From the NCBI GenBank assembly GCA_019054805.1, contig JAHQIY010000007.1, positions 5,771,501 to 5,835,500 on the forward strand: a DNA stretch of 64,000 nucleotides. Reading direction: 5' to 3'. The DNA is from Brachionus manjavacas (lineage: Eukaryota; Rotifera; Eurotatoria; Ploima; Brachionidae). Positions 44,292 through 55,451 of the stretch are shown piece by piece. The stretch's first letter is position 1. Every line of letters begins with the position of its first letter. The notes below the pieces were generated by a model, which was given only the letters and a program-made list of their open reading frames with translations, was not told the origin of the DNA and did not search any database. The translations under genes were made by a program, and so were the position numbers.

Positions 44292-44705
44292 TTTTAAGTG
44301 GTTTTTTTATTTATTTCTAATGCTAGACATTGACTACAGGAAAGAAAAATAAAAAATCGATAAATAAAGGTAATTAAATTTTTTTTCTAAAATTTAATTT
44401 CAATTTTAGTAGTTCCATTTCTAAAATAAATTCTATCTTAGTTTAGATGGTTTTTAAAAAATTCTAATTCGTATTCAAAATGTTTCCTCAAATTTTTGGT
44501 AATTTCAGATGCTGTGATTTTTTCACTTTTTTAAAATTTTTTAAAACCATCTAAACTAAGATAGAATTTATTTTAGAAATGGAACTACTAAAATTGAAAT
44601 TAAATTTTAGAAAAAAAATTTAATTACCTTTATTTATCGATTTTTTATTTTTCTTTCCTGTAGTCAATGTCTAGCATTAGAAATAAATAAAAAAACCACT
44701 TAAAA
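44292..44705. repeat. Near-perfect long inverted repeat (arms about 171 bp, spacer 71 bp)
   Basis: Positions 44292-44463 and 44535-44705 are reverse complements with essentially one length difference near the inner end. Outer ends read TTTTAAGTGG and CCACTTAAAA. Shared interior markers include TGCTAGACATTGACTACAGG and AGTAGTTCCATTTC. No ORF. Such identity between arms means a recent origin or gene conversion. A transcript would be a dsRNA hairpin. Confidence 0.93.
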
Positions 44706-44709
44706 GATA

Positions 44710-44955
44710 TATTTTACGTGAAATTAATTTGTAACAAAAAGTGAATTTACGTAAAAATTGTTAAAAATGGAAAGGCCAAAAAAAAGCTCAATTTTTTGAA
44801 TTTTTGAATATTTTCTAATAAATTTTGAAAAAAAGTAATTTCTATTTATTTAATTATATTTTACTAAAAATTACTTTTTTTTACTTTTTTTACCATATTT
44901 TACTTTTTTTTTCACTAATTTTTACGTAAATTTATGTAAAATTATCAGAAATCTA
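44710..44955. repeat. TTACGT-rich degenerate inverted repeat
   Basis: GTGAATTTACGTAAAAATTG (about 44730) is echoed inverted at about 44920 (CACTAATTTTTACGTAAATT). The composition resembles the element at 54043-55052. Confidence 0.35.
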
Positions 44956-45789
44956 CTTGTCAAATCGGCACTGTAGAAAAAAAATTTTATCATACACAAA
45001 CACTTTAAAATTTTAATGTTAAAACTAAACGTCTGTAAAATTTGAATTTTTTTCTTCAATTTTAAATGTAATTCGAATATTTCTAATTTTCAAAAGGAAA
45101 TTCAATTTTACTAATTTCTAAAACGAATAGGAACTTTTTTGATAAAAATATCGGCTAAAACCTACGCATAAAAATTGTCACCGACTTCTTTTAAAGTAAA
45201 ATTTTTAGAAAATCAATTAGATCTTTTGTTAAACCAAATTTAATTCATTTTCAATTAATATTTGAATTTTGTTTTTTAGAAAATTGAAAAATTAATTTTT
45301 ATTTGATAAAAAAGGGGTATTTTGCCTATAAATTTTTGGTATTTAGTCTTAAATTTGCAGATGAAAAATTTTTGAATGACAAATTTGTTTTTCTTTTTAA
45401 ATTCATTGAATTAAATAATAGACACTCAAGATGTTAAAAGCACTAAAAATAATTTTAAATTTTTGATTTACGAAACATTAAATAAAAAAAAAAAATCAAA
45501 ATTAATTCCATTTTAAATTTTACATTCGTTAAAAGTTAATTTATGTCTACTTCGGCATTAAAATCAATTTATTTTTATTGTTTTGTTGCAATTTATTTAA
45601 TTATATTTATTAATTTTTCTTTCTTCTTCTTAATTTAAAAGCATTAAAAAAATTAACATAAGTTTTATGAAGCTGGTCAAAATTTTGTACTGTTTTTCGT
45701 TAATTGTCCTTTAATTTTGCTAATTTGAATCAATTAATTGATGCTTTTTCCACAGTGACATGAATTTTACATTAAAAAAACATTTTTTT

Positions 45790-45960
45790 ATACTTATCTA
45801 ATGTACATGGTAAAAATAAAATAATGAATTTAAATTATTTTTTCTTAAAATATTTAGTATTATTATTAATAGTAAAATTTTATTGAATTTTACTTTTACC
45901 TCCACTTTTACGTTTTATTTTAAGGAGCTTTTTCTCGATATCAGTTCAATTGTTTCACAT
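45790..45960 (+). mobile_element. LINE 3' end, GAGC-family variant
   Basis: A T-rich stretch ends TTAAGGAGCTTTTTCTCGAT with a 3-bp core stem GAG/CTC (45925-45936). It is weaker than the others. No tail TSD was found. Confidence 0.4.
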
Positions 45961-48900
45961 ACAAGGCATCATTGAGTTTTATTATAAAAACTCGTTTTAA
46001 AATGTCAAATTTCAAAATTCCTAAAAGTTATTTTTGGAATTATTTTTTTATAAAATATAAAAATTTCAAAATTTTAGAAGCCTCCGATTTTGGATTTCTC
46101 AATTTTTTCTGAAATTCGAAATTTTCATTCCAAAAATTTTAAAATAATGAAATCTCTTTCGAATATCTAAAAGTATTTTCTCAAACTTAGGAGCTTATCA
46201 TTATAAAAGTGGAATACTTGGCGATGAAGTGAATTTTCAAAGGGAAGTCAAATGAAAGTCGAGAGGTTTTTTATTAATTTTATTATTTTGACAAAAAATG
46301 AAATGGAAAATCTAAATAAAATTTTTTTTTACTTAATTTATGTGACGATTTTGAAAAAAAAATTGAAAAATTTTTTAGTAGTAGAATAAGTAGAACTTTT
46401 TTACTTAAGTAATTAGACTTGACTTTAAAATAATGGAATTTAAAATTAAGAAAATTAGTAATAAATAACTTAAATTCTTTTTTGAATTAATGATGATATA
46501 CAGCTTTTAGGCTTGATTATTTTTCACTCTTTTTTTTAAATTAAAAGGATTTAAAGGATTTTAAACAAATGGCTTGACTTAAAAATTACTTTTTTTTGAC
46601 TAATGCACAACTGATTTTACCATAGGATTTTTTTAATGATAGATATGATTAAAACAGACAGTTAAATAAAAATCGGAAAATGAGCTAATTTATCGCATCT
46701 AACGTCTTGAATTCTTTTACACAAAATAAATAAACAAGTTTAAATGATGAATTCAATTTATTTTGATTTTGGAAAATTTTTCACAATTCGAAAATCCAAA
46801 TTACCATCCGATTAATTATATATTAACGGAAACTGCATGTCATTTAAATTTCCTATCAGAAATTTAGTTTGACTGACATGAGAATATAATTTTTAACAAT
46901 TATTTTTTTCTATTCTATTTTTATTAAGATTCTATTTAAAGTTTCAAGTGTATTTGAAGATTTTCTTTGGGAAAATTGAAGTTCATGATCAAATGTAAAT
47001 TTCAAATCAAAATTTTTAGTTTTTGATTTAAATAAAAAGGTATTTTTTATCAATTTTTTATTAATAAATGACTAAACTTTATTAAACATTATTTGTTTAA
47101 TCAATAATTAGATAGAAAATTACATCAATTTTTATCTGAAGTAAATAGAATACTTAATTAATATTTTGAGATTTTACAATGCAAAATTTAACTTTGTTTC
47201 GCCGTAATATAATTTAATTGATATTTAAATCATTTAAAGCGTTTATTCGAGCCACAATTTGGATACCTAAAGGTCGATTTTAAATTTTTCTTTAAAGTTT
47301 ACAAATAAAGATTTTAGAAGAATCAATTAAAGGTCAATTAGAGAAAAAAAGATTTTTTAATTAAAATAATAAACAATGTTTAATTTAAAAAAATTAAAAA
47401 ATCTAATTTTATCATTTTTATTAGGATTTAATTAATTAAATTTTGATCATATGATCTTGAATTTCAAGTTGCCTTTCTTTTCTGAATTCTAAAAAAATTC
47501 TAAAAAAAAATCAATTTAGCTATCAATTGGCAACTTTAATCTTGATGATTTAAATTTTATTTTACGGTTCAAAAAAGAAATAAATAAGTCCCTTTTGTGA
47601 AGATTTTATCTAAAAAGAGAAATCAATCGAATTCCCTAGATGAAACCTATACTTTTTTTTTTTAATTTTAAGAAATCAAGAAAATTTAAAAACTTGATAG
47701 AATAAACTAATTATCTGCACTGATTATTTTGTTAATATTTTTAGTGACTAACCTTTTAGATGATTAAAGCATCAAAACATTTTTTTTCAAAATTTATTTA
47801 AATCAAAATTTAGCCAAAAATAGCTTTTATTTATCATTTGATAAATATTTTCATCAATCAAATTATTTTAGCTGATCTGTCAAATACTACTCTAAATGAA
47901 ATTTGATTAATTTTAAAGGGATATTTATGTTAGGTAGATAATAAAATAGATAAGTTTTCTAAATTTTAAAGTAAATTTTAATTAAGCTCTGAATTTATTT
48001 ATGTTTTAGAAAAATTGGAGATTTTTTTTTCCAAAAATGGTTTATTAAACTTCAGTGAAGTCTTTGTGAAAAAAAATTGCAAATAAAAAAGTGACCTTTT
48101 AGATCATAGAAACTAATTTTTATTAGTCAATATTTATTGAACCGTAAATATCATAGAAATAATTTTGTAAAAAAAATTTTTTTCAATTCGAATTACCCGC
48201 TTTGCATAATAAAAAAGGTTGCGATGAACATTTTTATAGTAAAATTTTTTTTGAAATTTTACTATTTTTAAAAAATTTTATGCACTCTAAGGGCATCTTG
48301 AAGTTGATGGTTGCTAAAACTAATCTTCGAATTAATTCAAATAATTAAAATGTAACATGAAATGTAAAGCATTTTAAAATTTTTTCTCAACCTATTGATA
48401 AAATCGATTTTTAAATGGATCCTACAGAAAATGATGTATTTTCCACAAAGTTACCTACATTGCATTATTTTAAGTATGAATCAGAATTTTTAAAGTGACT
48501 AGACTTGATTTAAGAGTATTCACCAGAGTTTTCAAAAGTCATGAAGTCATTTAGTCATTAAATTTTTTTTCAATTTCAAAAATACTTAATAAAAATGAAA
48601 TATAATCATTGCTAAAAACTTAGATCATCATGTATTTAATCTATTTTAAAAGTTAAAGTTTTCAGGCTTAGAGAAAAATGTTTCTTAACTTCAAATCAAA
48701 ATAAATCAAAATTTTAAAATAAGGAGGATGCTGATTTTGGAAGAAAATTTTTTAAACATTAAAATTTCATAACTAAAGCATTAATAAATTGCACTACATT
48801 TCTGGTTTTTTCAAAATTTTTGTCCGTATTTTTCACCGCTAGTATTTTTTGGCGGTCCGAAAAATTAGATCGCCTGGCTGATCGACCTATTGACTGCCAC

Positions 48901-50700
48901 TATGAAAAGCTTTTGTAAAAATTTGTGTTTTTTGTTTATTTTTAGTTTTAAAATAAGTTTACATGTTTTGCATGGAACCCAGTGTTCCAGTTAAGTCGAA
49001 ACAAAAGTTGTTTTGAAAATTTGAAAAATTGTTAAAATGAAAAAAAATATATAAAAAAACTACAACATGAATTTTCTCTCTCTTTTATATTTAATTAGAA
49101 TTAAAATATCTCTTTTATTATATTTTAAATTTTGGGAAAACATATGTTAAGACTAAAGTGTCTTTGATTCACGGTCACAAAAGTTTACAGTATTTAATTA
49201 AAAAGTGCAATTAAAATTTTCAGAGCATTATTGTCATAAGTACTAAATTCTACTTCAGCTAATAAATGCTACTTTTTGACATTTTTTTTCATTAATTTTT
49301 TGGAAAATCTAAATTTTAAATTTTTTTACATATTTAACTTAAGTTCTGACAATTAATAACTCCAAAACTATTTGAACTTTTAAAATTAAATATCAGATTT
49401 GGTAAATGCGTCTAAGAGTTGTTTTAAAGTCTTTTAAAAAAAAAAGTCCACTTTTTTTTTAATTTGCTATCATCAGGCTTTCTATCAAAAAATTTATACT
49501 CTTGGGTTTTCTAATGCATTTAGATTTGCTATATTTCAGAAATTTCTTGCAATCTTAGCAGAAAAGACTTGGACTTTTGAAAAAAAAAAAAAGAGATCCG
49601 GACTTGGACTTGATTTGAGACTTGTGACTTAAAAACGTCCCAAAGAAATTAATTCTTTTTATTTTTTTTACCTATCTAAACTATTAGAACATGAATCATA
49701 TAAAATGGTCACATATTCTGAAAAATATAGTGCATTTAATGTGTCGAGAAAAAATTTCTTGGTTTTTATTCTAGGCAAAAAAAATAAAATAAAATTGTAC
49801 ATTTTTAAGGTAAATTTGAATCTGGTTCTTCAAAATATTCAAATACCCATTGTTCTAAATTCTTATACCAGATTCTGAAAAAAGACAAAATTCTGAACAA
49901 AATTTTGGGATTGATTTTTTTATTTTTGTTTATCTTTCAAATAATTTTTGTAAAAATATGACTTTTTTTGCTATTATAGAAAATACCAAAATACTTAAAC
50001 TTTAACTAAAATACCGCAAATCATTGCAATTAGATGCGCACAGTTAATCGAAAAATCAAGCCTCTGACACATGCTACCTTTTATTAATTAGAACATCATT
50101 TTTTTAAGACGAGTTATTTATCATTAAATATCAAATTATAGACAGCAAGGTCGATTCACTTGAAGATGTTGACAATTGACTAGTTTCTTAGACCAAAAGA
50201 AAAAGTTAAATTTTTCATTAAATTTTGAGCATTTAATTCTTTTGAACCCGCACCGCAATTCAAAGTCTAGATTTTCAAAAATAAAAAATTAATTAATTTT
50301 AATCTTAGCTCTTAAAACCAAAATCTCGTCTAGGCATAATTATAAATTTAAGATTTTAGTGCTGTAACAGATTTTTAAGATTAAAGAATATTTTATTATA
50401 AATGACCGATTTAATATCAAATTCTAAGATTAATGACATGGTATTGTAATAAATGACAATGTTACTAGGGTTAGATGGTAGTTGAAACATAGATTAGAAA
50501 AAAGTGTTTTGTTTTAAATGCTCAGGGATTTTAAGTATCATTGCAAATGGTAAAAAAAGGAAAATAATAATTAAAATTATATTAAAATATTAGTTCCCTT
50601 AGGATCTATTGAGTCATTTTTTAAGCATCTTAATTTAAGTTTTTTTTTTCCTATCTTTTCTTTCAAAAATTGGAAAAAAAATTTACAATAATTTTCGTAA
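45961..50700. other. Long AT-rich stretch with scattered AAGTCA/GACTTG motifs
   Basis: No genes seen. Clusters of GACTTG, AAGTCA and TGACTTAA occur at about 46415-46440, 46575-46600, 48493-48570 and 49565-49640 (GGACTTGGACTTGATTTGAG, CTTGTGACTTAAAAACGTCC). They resemble the ends of the element at 40017-41045, but I cannot define units. Confidence 0.35.
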
Positions 50701-50760
50701 TTATTATTATTATTATTATTTATTTCAGCGAACGCCTTTAAGGCGATGTTAAAAAAAAAC
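50690..50760 (-). mobile_element. LINE 3' end, CGCC-hairpin family
   Basis: The minus strand reads CATCGCCTTAAAGGCGTTCG (hairpin 50733-50745), TGAAATAAATAAT, then (AAT)n to about 50700. It matches 10344-10400 in sequence and layout. Confidence 0.6.
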
Positions 50761-51630
50761 CAAAATAAAAAATGAGATAAAGAGTTTTAAAGAAATAAAA
50801 TATATTCTATCGTTTTGATTAAACCATTCTTATGCATTTTTTATAAATAGTTTTTGATAATTTGTCTCTCTTTATACACCATCTTTCCTTTTACACTGTT
50901 TTGTTTGAGCACATCACAGTCCTTAAAATTTCGCATTTTTGTTGGTTTTCAGAATACTTAATCTAATGATCAGATTATTTTAACAATTTATCATTAAAAA
51001 AATAGAAAAATATTCATCAAATTATAATTTTAATACAGCCGAAATCAAAATCATTCTCTAATTTCAAAAGGTTATCAGAATATTTTGACTTCATCAAAAT
51101 TTCTTCCTTATTTGTAGTACCTGACTAGAGTTTTAAAAAATGTCTTGGCACCTGTGAACTTATCCCAATTCATTTCAGTAATTTACGATTATGTTGTTTT
51201 GGTAAATTCAATAAATTAGCCTTTGCCGTAACAAGTTATTGTAACTTTTCTTTACACGTGATTTATCCAAGGCAAATGTTTGAGAATCGGAAAAAGTCCG
51301 GTAATACCTTTTAGGTAACACTTGCTTAGGAGTCAACTGCAAACTAAAACTATTTCTTTAGTTTTTTCTTTTTGGCTGTAACCAATGCTATCACTAATTA
51401 TGTCAAATTGTAAAATGGGGATATTATTTTATGTGTAAACCGGGTGACAACTTTTGATAAGTGTTTTTTTCCTTATTAACATTAGATGTCTTGTATTTTT
51501 TAAAAATAATTATATTAAGATTGTTTTGTTTTCAAAAGTTTATTTTAAAAGCTGAAGCTCTTATTTTTTTTTAGTTTAATTATTACTTTTCCAATTCACT
51601 ATTATTTTTAAAATTATTAAAAGCAATGTT
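50761..51630. other. AT-rich stretch, nothing assigned
   Basis: No feature seen. Confidence 0.4.
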
Positions 51631-52690
51631 TTTTTTTCATGCGGCTGAAAGGAAGGACTGAGATCCATTCCAAAATGCTGGGGTTTAAACCCAAACTATA
51701 TTTTAAATAAAAAATAAAAATAAAATAAAATATTAAAGTTAAAGTGGCTTAATTTTGGGTATGTCATTTATTCATTCAACACTATCTCTAAATAATTGTG
51801 AAGTGACAATTTTATCCAGCTTCTGTAGAAAAAATTTATTTGAAATATAAATCTTACTTAACAAAGTATTTATTGAAGTTGGGTTTAGGTGAAACATTAA
51901 TTGTATCTGCTCATGAAACTTCCAGAACCAATTATAGTCTATTAGAAAAATTTTTTTTTAAATTTTTTATTCTATTTTTTTGATAAAAATTCACAGTTTC
52001 AAGAGTTTGTTAGACTTAAACATAATTTTTTTTTTAAATTCCTTATTAATTTATCAATTTATTCAATTTTGTTGTATAGATATTTGTTATCTATTTAAAT
52101 TCGAATTTTTTGTTATCCAGAATAGTTGCGAATTAGTTTTTTTTCTATTTTTTAATATGATTTTTGAGCCTTGTTTTTCAGTCTTTGAATTGTGAAAGGG
52201 AAAGAAGGGAAAAAGGAAAAGAGGAAAAAAGAAAAAAAAATATTCATTCCATTCACATTTTTTTTTATCATGGTCTAAAGATTGAAAGGTGGGGTTTGAT
52301 AGTTGTGTTGAAGAAGGAGGAAAAGTTGATTCATGATTGTTTTGGAAAACAAAAAATTGGACTTTTTTAGTGTTTTAGTAACTATGTTTATCTAAAACTT
52401 TTCGCTCATCAAAAACTATATTAAACATGTCCTTTGTACTTTATGTAAGAAAATCAATTTTTTTTAATCACAATGGACTGAAAAGAAGGATGAAAATTCA
52501 TTCTGAACTGTCCCGGAAAAATTTTTTATTTTTTTTTTTCCAAACAATAAAAATTATTATTATTCTATTTTTTTTGATAAAAATTCACAGTTCCAAGAGT
52601 ATGTTAGACTTAAACAAACTTATAAATATTTTTTTTGGAAAAATTCCTTAAAAATTTATCAATTTTTGTATAGATATTGTTTTTATCTGC
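51631..52690 (+). repeat. Direct repeats with decayed zinc-finger-like peptides
   Basis: About 110 bp around GATAAAAATTCACAGTTTCA (51983 onward) recurs at about 52570-52680. In between, short peptides such as GLKRRMKIHSEL (52470-52510), and LKGRTEIHSKML upstream at 51645-51685, resemble the second half of C2H2 zinc fingers (LKRHMxIHS). A cysteine pair (CTLCKK) occurs in another frame just before the 52470 copy. This may be a decayed tandem finger gene. It is inference from short matches. Confidence 0.3.
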
Positions 52691-53094
52691 TTTAATTTAC
52701 GAATAAATTTGCCGACTAAAGTGGAAATTGCATCTTAATGAATTTAATAAATTTGAAAATCTAAGTAAACACGGATTTTGCAGTGGATTTTGCAGGATAT
52801 ATTGCAGAGTACCAAAAAATCCTTTCTGTTTATTTGGGTAAAAAGGTAAATTATTGTAAAAATTTATTCATTAGCGACAAAATTACTTACAAAAATTTAA
52901 TTTTTTCGAAAAAAATGTATTTTTCCTAAAACAAAGGTTAGGCTTAGTTAAAATCTTGTCCAAAATCAGCATCTAATCTATCTCAAGAGCGTTTAAAGAT
53001 CTCATCAAGTTATTCTAATCATTATTGAAATTTATTTAAATTTTAAAATTATTCAAAAACTTATTTTAATCTTTTCACTAATCGAATATAATTT

Positions 53095-53780
53095 TATCTG
53101 AAGGAAACTTGAAGTTTAGGATCAATTTTTAATGATCAAAATAATCAAATTGAGTCCTTATTATGAAATATGTTGTTATCTCTTTTAAGATATTTCCGTT
53201 AAATCTAAAGGTAAATTCTGTAAATCAACATGCATATTGCAGAGTGCCCACCATCTAATTGATACAATTTCAAGTAAGTTATTTTTTGCAGACTTTTGTA
53301 GTTTTTATTTCTAAATTTAACAAAGTTTGTTAAGTGCAAAAATGTATCTAATAATAATAATTAGCTTCTGGAAGAACCTTGCGGAGAAGTGGCACTTTTA
53401 AGTTTATGATCAATATTTGAGGCTCAATATGATCATACTTAGTTTTTATTATGAAATAAATAGTTTTTTCTTAATGAATTAATGCAGAAGTACATTTTCG
53501 GATTAAGCATACTTTGTCAAATTTAAAGCTAAGTTCTGCATAATTCTGCAAAATTCTGCAAAAAATTATTCAATTAAAAATAGCATCTTTTAGATGGTGT
53601 GCACTCTGCAATGTGCGTTTTGCTATTGCAGAGGTTACCTTTAGATTTAACAAAAAATGTTACATCCAAAAATGTAGCTCTGTATTAATTATATTAAGAA
53701 ATAACAATTCATTTCATAATTAGAACTCAGAATGATCATTTTGAGCATCAAAAATTGATCATAAACTTCAAAATGCCGGA
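53095..53780. repeat. Cluster of three related units, two direct and one inverted
   Basis: Unit 1 (about 53103-53262) and unit 3 (about 53583-53775) are inverted copies sharing TTATTATGAAAT-type, GTTAAATCTAAAGGTAA, TTGCAGAGTGC and CACCATCTAA. Unit 2 (about 53375-53500) is a direct partial copy (AAGTTTATGATCAATATTTG). The TGCAGAGT-ACCATCTAA blocks face inward. No ORF. Confidence 0.6.
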
Positions 53781-54042
53781 AGACACTGAAGACTACCATG
53801 GTAACTTTTACACCATTTATACAACTATCGATTTACATCTTATAGAATGTTTTCTTAGATTATCTTTATTGATACCACTTTTGAATTTAAAAGGTTGATC
53901 AAGTAATCTCTTTCTCTTCTCTCGCAAAGCGGAGTTTAACCAATAACTGCTGGTCTCCTGCTTTACTTCCATATTACCATATTCTATATGTATTTGAATT
54001 CTTCTTTTTTTTCTGTCTAAAAATTTAATTCTAAAATTATAT

Positions 54043-55052
54043 AACACGTAAATTTGTAAATTTACTGGTCTACTAGTAAAAATGTAAAATAAAAAGGAAA
54101 AAAATTAGGTTTTATTTTTTTAACTAGTAATTTTGTAAATTTACTTTTCAGTCAGTAATTATGTAAAACCCAAACGAACCGACTAGATATCTCGTTCCTT
54201 TCGTGCTAATTTTTGAAAAATTTATAGTATCCACAATCAAATCAGACACAAGTATGATCAAAAAGGTGTAATTCTTTTGAGCTTGAATTCGGAAAAAAAA
54301 ATTCCTTTTTTTCACGTAATTTTAAGTGAAATTTTATTTGAAAATTGTAATTTTTGGTAAAAAAAAGTAAATTTTGTGCAAATTTGAAGTCAAAAGATTT
54401 CAAAATATCTTTAATTATATAAATCATTTAAAAAAAGGTTTTTATTGTCAATTTTAATCTTTAAAAAAATATAAATATAAATTAAGGTAATTAAAGTGCT
54501 TTTAGAAAAAATTGAAAATTGGTCGAATCAATGAATTATATTGAGAAGTATAAAATTGAAAATTTTTTACTTAAGTGTTTTTGTTTATTGTTTAAAATTT
54601 ACTTTTTTCAAAATTTGCGTTTTTTTTTACTAAAAATTATCATTTTCAAATAAAATTTCGCGTAATATTACGTGAAAAAAAGGAATTTTTTTTCCGAATT
54701 CAGGCTCAAAAAATTTTAAAAAGTCAAAAAATGTCAAAATTCGCAAAAAAATTTAGTATTTTTTGAATTTTTACTTTTTACAAAAATTTACGTAATATCC
54801 GGCAAATTTACGTAAATTCAGGTAAAATCCGGTAAATTTACTTTTTTTTTTACTTTGTTAAATTTGCGTAATTTTACCAGAATCGACGTAAAATAACCAG
54901 ATATTACGTAATTTCACGTAAAATTACGTAAAAACAGAAAATCATAGCAGTTCTTTAAATAAAAAATCAGTGAATTTCTAGAATTTATTTATTTTTTTTA
55001 TGCTTTACATTTTTCCTGATAGACCAGTAAATTTACAAATTTACGTGTTTTA
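54043..55052. mobile_element. 1.0-kb element with TIRs and an inner inverted repeat
   Basis: The outer ends match in inverted orientation: ACACGTAAATTTGTAAATTT then ACTGGTCTA (54043 onward) against the reverse complement of 55008-55052. Inside, 54275-54384 and 54598-54712 are inverted copies of about 105 bp (GAATTCGGAAAAAAAA, CCTTTTTTTCACGTAAT, GAAATTTTATTTGAAAA). The right interior (54780-54930) is packed with TTACGTAA-like motifs. No transposase. It ends about 400 bp before the start codon of the second GPCR. Confidence 0.7.
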
Positions 55053-55170
55053 GAAATTTACGGTAACATGTTTTTTAAATTTGAACAAAAAAAATTAGAT
55101 CAATTAGAAATTTGAATATCAAAATTTTGTTGTAAAAAGAATTAAATTTATTTTTTGAATTTGACTTCTG

Positions 55171-55413
55171 ATGGTTCAAGAGCCCAAGACTTTATATCTA
55201 AAAGTATTTTTGTTAACCAGATTAGATAACCAGAACCAAATTAGATTCATTAGCTTGAAAAAATCTATTAAGAAAATTCGATTTAGGGGTTTTGATATAA
55301 ACTTAGTCAGGAAATTGTATGACCAGTGTGTGGCAAATTTAGCAGCAAAAAAAGTAATTTATTCCATTCTTAAAAATCTAATAAATAATCCATTGAGTAA
55401 ATTAAGAAAGTAA
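55171..55413 (+). CDS. Hypothetical small ORF just upstream of the second GPCR
   Basis: ATG at 55171; 80 residues, basic, with CVANLAAKKVIYSILKNLI near the end. It stops 38 bp before the GPCR start. Codons look mixed enough to be real, but I recognise no domain. It could be an upstream ORF in the GPCR 5' UTR, a small gene, or a remnant from the adjacent element. The frame differs from the GPCR. Confidence 0.25.
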   Translation: MVQEPKTLYLKVFLLTRLDNQNQIRFISLKKSIKKIRFRGFDINLVRKLYDQCVANLAAKKVIYSILKNLINNPLSKLRK

Positions 55414-55451
55414 TTTAGATTTTATTAATATTTTAGATAAAAAAATGAAAA

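Noticed and set aside
51980-52195. Hydrophobic 71-codon frame as a small membrane protein
   Set aside because: No in-context ATG support, very high Phe/Ile/Leu from poly(T), and part of a direct repeat.
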